Assembly (NCBI RefSeq): GCF_008326305.1
Contig: NZ_BIXY01000003.1
Span: forward strand, 62,001 to 126,000
Length of the DNA: 64,000 bases
DNA from: Dictyobacter arantiisoli
Lineage (GTDB): Bacteria; Chloroflexota; Ktedonobacteria; Ktedonobacterales; Ktedonobacteraceae
Reading direction: 5' to 3'
How positions within the stretch are numbered: the stretch's first letter is position 1; each line of letters begins with the position of its first letter. Position numbers and translations under genes: made by a program. Positions 1 to 9,037 of this stretch are shown here, one piece after another. The notes beneath the pieces are model-generated. The model was not told the origin of the DNA. It saw nothing but the letters and a program-made list of their open reading frames with translations, and did not search any database.

Positions 1-162
1 AACGGTGGCTTGCTCTTCTTCGATGATTTCTCGACACAGATCGATACATTCATCGCAGATGTAGACACCGCCAGGGCCAGCGATTAATCGCTGGACCTGA
101 TCCTGGCTTTTGCCACAAAAAGAGCAACGGTATGTCGTACGCATATTCTTTGAGTTTGCCAC
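1..162 (-). CDS. clpX: ClpX N-terminus (partial, runs off window)
   Basis: This is the 5' end of the AAA+ unfoldase subunit of the ClpXP protease, which unfolds tagged proteins and feeds them to ClpP. Only the N-terminal zinc-binding domain is in the window. The paired cysteines are visible as CSFCGK and ICDECIDLC, typical of ClpX, and the AAA+ module lies beyond base 1. I place the start at a GTG at 162 because it has an AGGAAAGG ribosome-binding site at good spacing. An in-frame ATG at 144 is the alternative. It lies 49 bp downstream of tig on the same strand, so the two are probably cotranscribed. The usual clpP is not between them. Confidence 0.93.
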   Translation of the reverse strand, partial: MANSKNMRTTYRCSFCGKSQDQVQRLIAGPGGVYICDECIDLCREIIEEEQATV

Positions 163-211
163 TTCTGTCACCTTTCCTGCATGTACAACACAGCACCAGA
201 TGGTTGCACTT

Positions 212-1645
212 CTACTCTACTGTCTCCGTTGTTTCGTTGCCTGGTAGAGATGTTGCTGCCTCAGATTCCTCGGCTTCATTTTCGGTCGCCTCGGTCTCTC
301 CAGCAATGGCCGCTGCTTCAGCGTTAACTACCGCAGCGTCTTCCTCTGCAACCTCTTCGCTTTCTTCATCGGGATCAGGATCAGTTGTTAATTCGAGCAA
401 GCGCGACAAGGTTTTTTCGCGGCGGAAGCTAATCATGAGTGCGCGGATCTGTTCTTCCGTACGAGGAAGGTTTTGTCCGATCTGTTCGTAGGCATTAAAT
501 AAAGCCTCGATCTCATTTGCATCAACCGTGATGTTTTCTTCGCGTGCCAGCTGTTCCAGGACGAGTTGTTGTTTGACGCGCTCCTTGGCCTCAGGATGAA
601 GTTCCTGATGATACTCCTCGTGCGTCTTGTTGACCATTTTCAGATACTGGTCCATATTGAGGTGCTGTTGCTCAAGCATATGCCCGAACTGATGCTCCAT
701 CTCATGGACTTCTTCCTCAATCAGAGTCGGGTGAATTACGAACTCTGATTTCTCGATAAGCTCTTTGAGGATCTTATTGCGTAATTCTTCAGTGTTGGTC
801 CGTTTTTTCTGCTCCAGGATGTTGTCGCCAAGGGCTTTACGTACGTCTTCCAGGGTGTCGAACTGATCATCGCTTACTTTTTTCGCGAATTCATCATCCA
901 GAGCAGGAAGTTCTTTGGTTTCTACCAGGTGTAGTGTGACATCATAATTCGCTTCTTTACCCGCCAGCTTGGTATTGCTGTAATCTTCTGGGATGGTGGT
1001 GGTGAATGATTTGCTCTCACCGACCTTCATACCGAGGATATGCTCATCCATACCTGTGAACAAGCCCTTGCGGTCATTTGCGATCTCAAACGCATTGTCT
1101 TTCAGATCGGAAATCTGTTGCTCACCTGAGGTCAATTTCAGATCAGCTTTAATGCGATCTCCATACTCAACAGGGCGTTCAATGCTCTTCCACTCGACCG
1201 AGCGGTTCTGGAAGGACTCTAATTCTTTCTCAACCTCTTCTGACGAGACAGTTACCTCTTCACGCTCAAAATGCATCGACTTATAGTCAGCTAATTTGAC
1301 CGGAGTCACAATGGGCACGACCAGGCTGAAATGGTAATCCTTCTCCATCTCGAAGGCAGGAGCATCCAGGGTAGGTTGTGAAATTGGCGTGAGGTCATTT
1401 TCGGATAAAGCGTTTTTATAAGCCTCTGAGATCAGTTCATCAAGGCCCTCTTGATAAATGTACTCTTTCCCTACGCGGCGTTCCAGAATGGCACGTGGAG
1501 CTTTCCCACGGCGGAAGCCCTGGATATCAACTGTTTTGACTAACTTTTTATATGCCTTGTCTGATGCCTTTTGCACTTCGTCCCATGTCAAATCTACATT
1601 CAGGACGGCCTCGCTATTTGGCAATTTTTCTACAGAGACCTTCAC
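212..1645 (-). CDS. tig: Trigger factor (ribosome-associated chaperone)
   Basis: Trigger factor binds the ribosomal exit tunnel and shields nascent chains; many members also have peptidyl-prolyl isomerase activity. The ribosome-docking signature is clear near residue 43 ([11 protein letters not shown]). A FKBP-like middle domain follows at roughly residues 150-245, then a helical C-terminal chaperone domain. At 477 aa it is slightly longer than usual because of an acidic Glu/Ala-rich tail over the last 50 residues or so, which is probably disordered. It starts at GTG with GGAGG four bases upstream. It is first in a tig-clpX unit. Confidence 0.96.
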   Translation of the reverse strand: MKVSVEKLPNSEAVLNVDLTWDEVQKASDKAYKKLVKTVDIQGFRRGKAPRAILERRVGKEYIYQEGLDELISEAYKNALSENDLTPISQPTLDAPAFEMEKDYHFSLVVPIVTPVKLADYKSMHFEREEVTVSSEEVEKELESFQNRSVEWKSIERPVEYGDRIKADLKLTSGEQQISDLKDNAFEIANDRKGLFTGMDEHILGMKVGESKSFTTTIPEDYSNTKLAGKEANYDVTLHLVETKELPALDDEFAKKVSDDQFDTLEDVRKALGDNILEQKKRTNTEELRNKILKELIEKSEFVIHPTLIEEEVHEMEHQFGHMLEQQHLNMDQYLKMVNKTHEEYHQELHPEAKERVKQQLVLEQLAREENITVDANEIEALFNAYEQIGQNLPRTEEQIRALMISFRREKTLSRLLELTTDPDPDEESEEVAEEDAAVVNAEAAAIAGETEATENEAEESEAATSLPGNETTETVE

Positions 1646-1989
1646 ATTTCCTCCAACAGATTGTTCTTTGTTGTATTTTTATGTCACTTGACAGTGTTAA
1701 AACTTTTTGCGAAGCTGCACTTCACTTTAATCCAGAGATGTGGCCTGCCGAGCAGGTACACTGCACTTATCTGAACAATGGAATTGCGCTATTTGAGAAT
1801 AAGACCGCGGGAAGCGCAGAGAGGCAATCACTATCCATAGACCACCCCACAGCAGAAGTTTGCATGTACCGCATAACCAACATATCTGTATACTTTACAA
1901 ACGCGTTGTGAGCTACGTCTGATGCAGTTTGCTATATGCGCTTACCATAGAGGGCAGCCTCTCGGATGCCCTCTGTCTAGATAAGTTGG
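1646..1989. other. Intergenic region upstream of tig
   Basis: This 344-bp stretch between tig and tRNA-Gly should carry the tig promoter on the minus strand. I see no convincing promoter hexamers and no gene. The short reading frames here lack ribosome-binding sites. Confidence 0.5.
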
Positions 1990-2061
1990 AGCGGGAGACG
2001 GGATTCGAACCCGCGACATCTTCCTTGGCAAGGAAGTGCTCTACCACTGAGCCACTCCCGC
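1990..2061 (-). tRNA. tRNA-Gly (anticodon GCC)
   Basis: The minus strand folds into a full cloverleaf. The acceptor stem GCGGGAG pairs with CTCCCGC, the D arm is GCTC/GAGC, the anticodon stem CTTCC/GGAAG holds loop TTGCCAA, and the T loop is TTCGAAT. CCA is not encoded. It sits 34 bp from the next tRNA on the same strand. Confidence 0.96.
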
Positions 2062-2095
2062 TTAACTGCGTCACTATTATAATACATTTTATAAG

Positions 2096-2178
2096 TGGGC
2101 GGTAAGAGACTCGAACTCTTACGGTTCATCACCAACAGATCCTAAGTCTGCCCTGTCTACCAATTTCAGCAACCGCCC
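2096..2178 (-). tRNA. tRNA-Leu (anticodon UAG)
   Basis: This is a type II tRNA with a long variable arm. The acceptor stem GGGCGGT pairs with ACCGCCC, the anticodon stem CAGA/TCTG encloses TAG, and a TTCGAGT T loop is present. The discriminator base is A. It lies just upstream of tRNA-Gly in transcription order, so the two may be processed from one transcript. Confidence 0.94.
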
Positions 2179-2373
2179 TTAATCCTTACAAATAGGAGAC
2201 ACTGGTCCCCACGTGTGGATAATACATCAGTAGCTCACCGGATGTCAAGATAAATTGGTCTCTTTTCCTCTAAAGTCACCGTTTATTCTTATCCATACAG
2301 TTGTGTCCTGCCGATATGGGATATATTTGACGGTCCTTTTGGGCCATCTTTCTTTTATTATGCTTCAGTTTAG

Positions 2374-3990
2374 CTAGTGTTTAACATTAAGATAGGCAAC
2401 AGCGGTCCAGGAGCCATAATCTTCTTCTGTCTGTTGGGCTTGTTCGTAGATTTGAAAACCCTGCCCGGCGATTACTCCTCCCAGGGTACAGGTGCCAGCA
2501 AACTTGATACTCTCTCCCGTCGTTAAGAGGACTGTAAACTGCATTGCCCCTTGCTTATTGATGCTGCCTCTGAAGTGACCTTGTTGGCCCTGCGCCTGAA
2601 ATTGTCCGGTGAATGTATTCTGATGTTGCTGTATATTGAGGAGCTGAAAGGAGCTTTTCCCTAACGAGAGGCCCGCATGTTCCATGGTTCCTCTATAGCA
2701 AGAGGCCAGCAAAATGGAATAGCTATCTGTACTATTCGATGCCGCATAGTCTGTGCTACAAAGGGTGTTATCAGGGATGGCCGTGGCCGGTATTTTAGGC
2801 GTCGCGCGGCTACCATGATTGGTTTGAACTAGCGGAGAGGATGTATGGTGCTGACCGATGTTCATCAGTAAGAGATCCATGATTCCACCAAGCAGAAGCA
2901 GGATCAATAAGGACCGTATCATTATTGTGCGCCGTTCCAGGCGTTTTTTGGGAGGATGATAGCCATAGTGCAGCCGTTGTGGCCTGGATGCTGCTTTTTT
3001 TTTATTGCCTGCCGCTTGTTGTGGTTCGATAGCGTAATGTGAGGTCGTAAGGATTGCAATATCTTCCTGGGATAACGCGGGCTGATTGGCGGTCAGAGCC
3101 TGACTAATCTGTTGAGTGGCGGGCTGGACGGCTGCGATTGTTAGTTCCTGCCAGAATTCTTCAACGGTGGCGTAACGCTCTTCAATCGCGAGGCTCATCG
3201 CTCTGTCAATGACGCGCGAGACCCTGGAGGGGATGCTCGGGCAGATGTTATGGGCCGCTATTAATGAGTTGCCTGGTTGCCGCTTCATCATACGCGTCAT
3301 AGCGTCTACGGGCACGCGGCCAGTTAAGAGAGTATAGAGCGTTGCGCCCAGGGCATAAATATCTGTGCGTGTATTCGTGCCCTGACCATATTGTTCTGGA
3401 GAGGCATAGCCCGCTGTCCCAAAGCGGAAGACGCTTGTTGTATTGCCTTCGACATATTCTTTTGCCAGACCAAAATCGACAAGCATGGCATCCCCGGTGC
3501 CGATGGGAATAATAATATTTGATGGCTTGATATCGCGGTGAATAACAGGCGCTTTCTGATTATGAAGATAGACCAGGGCATCGACGATAGGCGTCAGGAG
3601 CGTTAGTGTCAGGGCCAGCGAGAAGCGCTTTTCAGGCTGCTCGCGGCGTAACACTTCAAGATTTTTGCCCTCAATATAATCCATAAGCATATAGATGCGG
3701 TTATTTCTGGTATCTTCGAAGACCTGATACACCTGTGGAAGTGAGGGATGGGAGAGACGGCGCATTAATCTGGCCTCATAGGTGAGTTGGCCACGTTCCT
3801 GAGAACTGGGATTAATAAGTTCTTTGAGGGCATAGCGTGTCTGCTTGCCATGACGTTCACGGGCGCAATAGACGGCACTGAAGCCACCCTGGCCGAGCAA
3901 CGCTTCGACAACATATCGCTCACCTGTCAGACCCTGTATGACAGTTCCTGGCGGGAGCGACATTTGTTCTTGTAGCACACAACACCTCAC
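2374..3990 (-). CDS. Membrane serine/threonine protein kinase
   Basis: This is a Hanks-type Ser/Thr kinase with its catalytic domain in the cytoplasm. The glycine-rich loop GQGGFSAVY is followed by the ATP lysine in YALKEL, the catalytic loop HRDIKPSN, the metal-binding DFGLAKEY and an activation-segment motif ASPEQYG, so it appears active. A hydrophobic span near residues 353-376 is a single membrane segment. It leaves a Ser/Thr-rich outer domain of about 150 residues that I cannot assign; no PASTA repeat is seen. The start may be GTG at 3990 or the ATG at 3963, and neither has a strong ribosome-binding site. Its substrates are unknown. Confidence 0.9.
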   Translation of the reverse strand: MRCCVLQEQMSLPPGTVIQGLTGERYVVEALLGQGGFSAVYCARERHGKQTRYALKELINPSSQERGQLTYEARLMRRLSHPSLPQVYQVFEDTRNNRIYMLMDYIEGKNLEVLRREQPEKRFSLALTLTLLTPIVDALVYLHNQKAPVIHRDIKPSNIIIPIGTGDAMLVDFGLAKEYVEGNTTSVFRFGTAGYASPEQYGQGTNTRTDIYALGATLYTLLTGRVPVDAMTRMMKRQPGNSLIAAHNICPSIPSRVSRVIDRAMSLAIEERYATVEEFWQELTIAAVQPATQQISQALTANQPALSQEDIAILTTSHYAIEPQQAAGNKKKAASRPQRLHYGYHPPKKRLERRTIMIRSLLILLLLGGIMDLLLMNIGQHHTSSPLVQTNHGSRATPKIPATAIPDNTLCSTDYAASNSTDSYSILLASCYRGTMEHAGLSLGKSSFQLLNIQQHQNTFTGQFQAQGQQGHFRGSINKQGAMQFTVLLTTGESIKFAGTCTLGGVIAGQGFQIYEQAQQTEEDYGSWTAVAYLNVKH

Positions 3991-4021
3991 ATGTGTGGAC
4001 AGATAAAGGAAATGAGTTTAT

Positions 4022-4870
4022 TTATGCGCTTCGTCTGAAGTGGCGTGTTATTCCCAGTCCAAGCAGTCCAAGTAAGGCCATTGCCAACAACCAGATAGGC
4101 GATGCAGGGATGGATGTGGGAGCAGGCATGGCATTTGGATCACTCCCCGTCTGTGGCAGGCCCGGTATGCCCTGTGTGGTAGCTGCCACTAACTGGGCTT
4201 TGGGATTCCCATGGAGCATACCAACCGCAAATACGCTGGTGACTGTATTGGCAGCCAGGGTCCGGGGCAGGGTCATCTTCTCATTTGAAGATGGCATCGT
4301 AAACGCAAATGTACAGGGACCACTATCGACAGTTACATAATCACTGTTATCCTGATACGCCATATCTTTGATGGTTGTGTCTTCTCCAATTGAGACCGTA
4401 ATGGTGCCTGCATCAGGAATTAGATGATAGATGCGCACCTTTGAATAATTGGCAACGACTCTGTTGTCATCGACAAAGACCTGGAGATTAAGGGTTTGTG
4501 GGCTCGCACCAACGGCGGCAATTGTGTATGCCTCGCCAGCCTGAACCGGTAATGTTTTTGTCAGGGCTGCAGCTCCAATGCCTTTGCCAACCAGGGCAAT
4601 CTGGACTTTGTGGTTACCGGCGGGTAACGCCGCATAATCTGTGACCGAGGCAAAACGAAAACCATTCAAGAAAGGCTTACCATCGACGAACACATCCGCT
4701 GTTCCCACAAAAGGTGAGGCATGAATCACTCGTACATATGACGTACTCTCATCTGCCGATGCCTTAGGAGATGAAAGCGCGCAGAAGCTATACAGGCTAA
4801 CCAGACTAGCAATGACTACCATGAGACCATAGCGATACACATACTTATTAAAATGATGAGGTCTATCCAT
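4022..4870 (-). CDS. Secreted DUF4397 protein with LPXTG-like anchor
   Basis: This is an exported surface protein of about 282 aa. It has a hydrophobic signal segment near residues 15-35, then a DUF4397-type beta-rich domain (VRVIHASPFVGTADVFVDG). The C-terminus ends in LPQTG, a short linker, a hydrophobic stretch and a basic tail (RHFRRSA). That is the layout of a sortase cell-wall sorting signal, so covalent surface anchoring is inferred. I chose the ATG at 4870 because GAAGG lies 8 bases upstream; the open frame extends further without support. No sortase gene is in the window. The molecular function of DUF4397 is not established. Confidence 0.82.
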   Translation of the reverse strand: MDRPHHFNKYVYRYGLMVVIASLVSLYSFCALSSPKASADESTSYVRVIHASPFVGTADVFVDGKPFLNGFRFASVTDYAALPAGNHKVQIALVGKGIGAAALTKTLPVQAGEAYTIAAVGASPQTLNLQVFVDDNRVVANYSKVRIYHLIPDAGTITVSIGEDTTIKDMAYQDNSDYVTVDSGPCTFAFTMPSSNEKMTLPRTLAANTVTSVFAVGMLHGNPKAQLVAATTQGIPGLPQTGSDPNAMPAPTSIPASPIWLLAMALLGLLGLGITRHFRRSA

Positions 4871-5210
4871 CGTGCTACCTTCTCTACTTGTGTAGTGAAT
4901 AATATATATAAACAAAAATAAATAACTGAAATGAAATATATAACCATAGTATGCAATAAAATTCATGATTATGAAAGGGCTTTCCGGTGATGAAGTGGTT
5001 AAGAAGGAGCGACGTTTGTATATTAAAAAAACCAAATTTTAACCGATTTTTTGTACTATGCTATTTATGGAGTCACATACATAGAGGCTTTGTACCATAA
5101 AACCTGAATCCTGTAGTAAGGACAGGATATGGTTGACTATCTTGCTACTTGACGTACTTCACAAATGGGATTATAACAACGGCAGATATTACGTGCTGGG
5201 CGAGGAGAAT
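4871..5210. other. Divergent intergenic region
   Basis: This 340-bp AT-rich stretch separates the DUF4397 gene from the HTH-TPR gene, which are transcribed away from each other. It must hold both promoters. I see no gene and no clear operator. Confidence 0.45.
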
Positions 5211-6437
5211 ATGGGAAAACCGAATGAAATGTTGCGAGCTGCTCGAATGGAAAAGCATTGGACGTCTCAGTTTGTAAGCGAGCAGGTAGGGGTAAGTTGC
5301 CATACCTATAATCGTTGGGAAGCCGGTGTCCAGATGCCACGTCCGGCGTCTCTGGAGGCTCTCTGCACTGTTTTTGCCTTACCTCCTGAGGAGTTGGGCT
5401 TTGCTCGACCTGTCGTTTCAACACGGAACTGGCAAAGACACCACTCTGTGTTGCTTGAGAATTCCTCTACAGATGCTTTTGAAACACCAGGTAATGGTGT
5501 GGGGGATGCTGAAGATGGTGGGGATGCAGAGGAGGATAACGAGCAAGACCTTTCCATGCTGCTAGCAAGCCGGGCCCTGGGACTTGCCTCGTGCTGGCAC
5601 AGCTATATGGCAGGCGAACAACGCGAGCTTGAGAGTCTGCTTCCTACCTATATTACACGCCTGATCAAGCCGACGCTCATTCCTGGTCCTGACCAGAAGA
5701 TGGCCGCCAGTTTGATGTCCCAGGCCTATCAACTGGCGGCGCTATTAGACTTACAGCGTGGAGATTTTTCAGCGGCGCAAACCAATGGCACGCAAGCCCT
5801 GGTATATAGCCAGCTCTCTAAAGATTGGAATGTGTATGTCGCTGCCCAGATCCGTATGGCGACGATTGTTGCCGCGCGTAAACGTGTCGGGGCTGCTTTA
5901 AGTGCCTATAATGATGCATTGCGTTGTGTAAACACGAACAACGACCAGATTTCTCCTATTCTGCATAGCTGGATATTTGCCGGACTGGCCGAGATTCAGG
6001 CGGCTATGGGGCGTGATGCCGAATCGCTCCAGCTATTAAAGCTTGCCGTGGCGGTTTTCCCAGACCGACCCGAGGAAGATGCATGTATTGCTTATGCATC
6101 CTGTGATCGCTCGCTACTCTATCTCTATCAGGGATTAGTTTTTTTGCGCCTGGGGCAGCCTCGCCTGGCCTGGGAAGCCTTCTCACAGGTGGATGATATG
6201 AAGCCTGCACCCCCGGAACGTATGCGGGCTGAATTTTTAAAATATCGTGCCTATACCTCCCTTATTCTCGGCAATATGATTCAATGTTGCATCTATCTGG
6301 AAGCGGCTGCTAAAGTAGCTCAAACGATTAATAGTGACCTTGTCTTGAGTGAAATTTATACACTGTATGAAGATATGCTTGCGATCTGGGGCCAGGAGCC
6401 GCGTGTTAAGGCATTGGCATTACTCTTTCAGCGTTGA
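5211..6437 (+). CDS. XRE-type HTH regulator with TPR-like domain
   Basis: This protein is about 408 aa. It has an N-terminal Cro/C1-type helix-turn-helix (residues about 5-60, with the typical YNRWEAGVQMPRP recognition region). An acidic linker near residue 105-120 leads into a long helical C-terminal region resembling degenerate tetratricopeptide repeats. Such proteins usually sense a ligand or partner through the repeats and regulate transcription. I chose the start at 5211 (GAGGAG just upstream, short spacing), which puts the HTH at the N-terminus. It is convergent with the Wzz-like gene, with only 34 bp between stops. Target genes are unknown. Confidence 0.82.
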   Translation: MGKPNEMLRAARMEKHWTSQFVSEQVGVSCHTYNRWEAGVQMPRPASLEALCTVFALPPEELGFARPVVSTRNWQRHHSVLLENSSTDAFETPGNGVGDAEDGGDAEEDNEQDLSMLLASRALGLASCWHSYMAGEQRELESLLPTYITRLIKPTLIPGPDQKMAASLMSQAYQLAALLDLQRGDFSAAQTNGTQALVYSQLSKDWNVYVAAQIRMATIVAARKRVGAALSAYNDALRCVNTNNDQISPILHSWIFAGLAEIQAAMGRDAESLQLLKLAVAVFPDRPEEDACIAYASCDRSLLYLYQGLVFLRLGQPRLAWEAFSQVDDMKPAPPERMRAEFLKYRAYTSLILGNMIQCCIYLEAAAKVAQTINSDLVLSEIYTLYEDMLAIWGQEPRVKALALLFQR

Positions 6438-6471
6438 CGCGGCATCTGCTGGTCCGGATATGTCAGTTGTC

Positions 6472-8517
6472 TCAGGTAAGCTGCTCACGGCTGTGTTCGC
6501 CTGTATAGGTTTGTTTGAATTGTTGCAAACTACTGCCCCGGGTACGTGCGGTATGGCTGGTATGCGTTGGCAATTTCTTCATGATCGGCAATTCCAACGA
6601 GGTCTGGAAATTCCGCACGGTCTCATCATCCTCCAGGGTTTCCTCTTCCAATTGCATGGATGGAATACGGAGTGTCGCGTGCTCTGCTCTCTCTGTGTGG
6701 ATATATTCTCCGGTTGTTGGCTCTTCGGGCTCTGGTACTTCTCGTGACATCAGGGATTGAAACTGGTGCGCCGTAGTGTTTTGAGCCGTTGGTAAGGTTA
6801 ATCTGGTCTGCACGGAAGTTATGGATAAGCTACTATTGTGCCAGGGTGGAGGCGTTTCTGGCAATTCCATTGGCGGTAAGCTGATATGATCTGCTAACAT
6901 TTGGGATGTTTCTGGCAGGGTCCCCTGGATTTCTGTTTGCTGTCGCTGCTGTTTTTTGACGTAAAAGTAGCTGCGATGGCGCGATTTGTGTTTGGTCAGG
7001 ACGGTACCTATTACAGGTGTCTCGAGCTGTTGTAGTGTCTGGCTGGCATGTTGCAGTTCCTCGGGTTGTGTAGTGTTGGCTGCAATTGTCAGAAGGCTGG
7101 CGTCGGCTACGGTGGTCAGCATATGGGTCATACTTCCTGTATCAAGTGGCCCGGCATCAAAGATGATCAGATCAATCAGTTGAGGTAATGAGCTATAAGA
7201 ATCACTGTTGTGTTGTCCGAGAAGCCATTCTTTAAGCTGAACCAGATCTGATATGAGGTTTGATGCTGGCAGGTCTGGCTCTACACAGGTTGGACCGCAG
7301 GGGAGCAACCAGAGATTGGGTAGATAGGTTTTCCATTGTGCCAGCCAGGCTGCTGGATAGAGTGCAGGTTGCTTATCAAAATGGCGTACATCACTCAGGC
7401 TGGTCGTCAGTCCATAGGTGTCTGGCAGGTTGAAGATAGTATGCAAGGCTGGCTGTTGGATATGCATATCAACCAATAAGACGCGCATACCTGTCTGGGT
7501 CAGATGAACGGCCAGTTGTGAAGCGGTCGTTGTTGTACCGCTTTTACGTTGCAGACTGGTACAAAGCAGGGCTGATTGGCCTTTATGGAGTACCTGGAAG
7601 CGGATACCCATTACTGTATAGGCAGTACGAATGTCTTCTAGCTTCTCCAGCGAGAAATCCAACAGTTGCGCGCCTTGCGTCAGCGAGCGTCGATAGGGAA
7701 TTTGTCCCAGAGATGCTAAATCAACTTGTTGATAGATATCCTCTGCAGTTTGAATAGCTGTATGTAACCAATCCCATAGCAAGGTCAGAAGCAGCGTCAG
7801 CGCTAAACTGATGGCTGCTGCCAGGAGCGTGTTGTGTTGGATATCAGGTGCGATGGGTTGCTGTGTAGCGCTGGCTGCCCGCGGTAAACTCAATAGTTCT
7901 GGCACATGGAGGTTCTCAAACTGTAGCTGGTTATACTCAAGCTGTAACTGGCTATAATGGCTTTGCTCACTGTCCAATGAGCTTTTCTGCTGTGTGGTCG
8001 CTGTTTGTTTGGAGTGGATAGCCAGCTGTTGACGTGTATTGGTTATCTCTTGCGAAATATGGGCCAGTGTGACCTGTAATTGTGTGCCCTCTTTTGTGAT
8101 CTGGATATGTATAAAACTGTTGGCGACTGCATTGACACGCTCTAATGCCTGATGGATAGAGTTGCCCCGGGCATAAATCATTAGGAACTGTGTTTGATCG
8201 ATTGGCGAGCTGCTGATGGCTCCGTTCAACTGATCCACAGAGGTTCGGGACACTGTTTTTGTTGCCGCCTGGAGCACATCTGGACTGGTAACTAATTGGG
8301 CATAATCAGCCGTCTGTATCTGTACGTTGGTACTGCTATCGCCAGTATTGGTGCTCAATGGCGTGACTTTTACCAGTATGCTTGCTTGATAGGTGGGAGG
8401 AAGATACACACTGACGACGTACGTAAGGCTGGTACAGAGAGTGATACACGATAGTATCTGTATGCTATGGTGTCGTATCACCCAGGCGTAATGTCGTAAG
8501 GTTGCATGTAGAGACAT
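6472..8517 (-). CDS. Wzz/Wzc-like polysaccharide copolymerase with degenerate kinase domain
   Basis: The architecture matches bacterial tyrosine autokinases that control exopolysaccharide chain length. There is a first membrane span near residues 18-40, an outer Wzz-type region with coiled-coil character to about residue 225, a second span near 230-250, and a cytoplasmic CpsD/MinD-like domain around residues 310-520. The P-loop reads RKSGTTTTA where the family has PGEGKSTTA, so the ATP-binding lysine is absent. Walker A' reads VDMHIQQP instead of the usual D-x-D form. A Walker B-like IIFDAG remains. There is no C-terminal tyrosine cluster. A non-catalytic regulator is inferred. The long C-terminal tail is low-complexity. 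Confidence 0.8.
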   Translation of the reverse strand: MSLHATLRHYAWVIRHHSIQILSCITLCTSLTYVVSVYLPPTYQASILVKVTPLSTNTGDSSTNVQIQTADYAQLVTSPDVLQAATKTVSRTSVDQLNGAISSSPIDQTQFLMIYARGNSIHQALERVNAVANSFIHIQITKEGTQLQVTLAHISQEITNTRQQLAIHSKQTATTQQKSSLDSEQSHYSQLQLEYNQLQFENLHVPELLSLPRAASATQQPIAPDIQHNTLLAAAISLALTLLLTLLWDWLHTAIQTAEDIYQQVDLASLGQIPYRRSLTQGAQLLDFSLEKLEDIRTAYTVMGIRFQVLHKGQSALLCTSLQRKSGTTTTASQLAVHLTQTGMRVLLVDMHIQQPALHTIFNLPDTYGLTTSLSDVRHFDKQPALYPAAWLAQWKTYLPNLWLLPCGPTCVEPDLPASNLISDLVQLKEWLLGQHNSDSYSSLPQLIDLIIFDAGPLDTGSMTHMLTTVADASLLTIAANTTQPEELQHASQTLQQLETPVIGTVLTKHKSRHRSYFYVKKQQRQQTEIQGTLPETSQMLADHISLPPMELPETPPPWHNSSLSITSVQTRLTLPTAQNTTAHQFQSLMSREVPEPEEPTTGEYIHTERAEHATLRIPSMQLEEETLEDDETVRNFQTSLELPIMKKLPTHTSHTARTRGSSLQQFKQTYTGEHSREQLT

Positions 8518-9037
8518 AGAATTTATCTATCCTTCCTGACTAAAAAGCTGACTGGTTGAGGCTGGTGGATAGGTCTGGTGGATGTGGTAGGTGCTGATCG
8601 ATAGTGGTTGCCCAAGCATTGATCTATTCCTCCTCCCTCGCAACATAATGGCTTGCGCTTTATTTTCTATCGAATGCTAACGTGCATCATTCGATAGAAT
8701 AGTAAGCTTAGCATTAAATCTATTTCTCTCTATATCATAAAACATGCTTTGCATTGAAAGATAATAATAAGTACTTTTAGTTTTTATATGTATATTTATT
8801 CATTATTGAGAAGCAATATTCATGTTTTTGTCATCTTTCAGGATAACTTAAGAGAGGATAGCGCGTAACTGGCTTTTTGTGGTAACCTGAAGAGAGCTCG
8901 AAATATTTGATTGGTATGATTGACAAGCAGCAAGGCACAACATACAATCCATATGAGAAGATTCTAGTTTTTATGCATAGAATGCGCAGCCGGGAGTGAT
9001 CCCTCCCTTTTCGCTACTTGTAGGATGTTATTTCCGA
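8518..9037. other. Divergent intergenic region
   Basis: This 520-bp region lies between the Wzz-like gene and the TPR gene, which are divergent. It is AT-rich and contains one clear 12-bp inverted repeat, listed separately. No gene is evident. Confidence 0.5.
8665..8699. repeat. 12-bp inverted repeat, possible operator
   Basis: The arms TTCTATCGAATG and CATTCGATAGAA are perfect complements around an 11-nt spacer. Its place between divergent genes and the lack of a T run suggest a regulator binding site rather than a terminator. The regulator is unknown; the nearby HTH-TPR protein is one candidate. Confidence 0.5.

Noticed and set aside
1552-1911. 119-codon open frame opposite tig's start
   Set aside because: It largely overlaps tig in the opposite direction, has unlikely composition and no ribosome-binding site.
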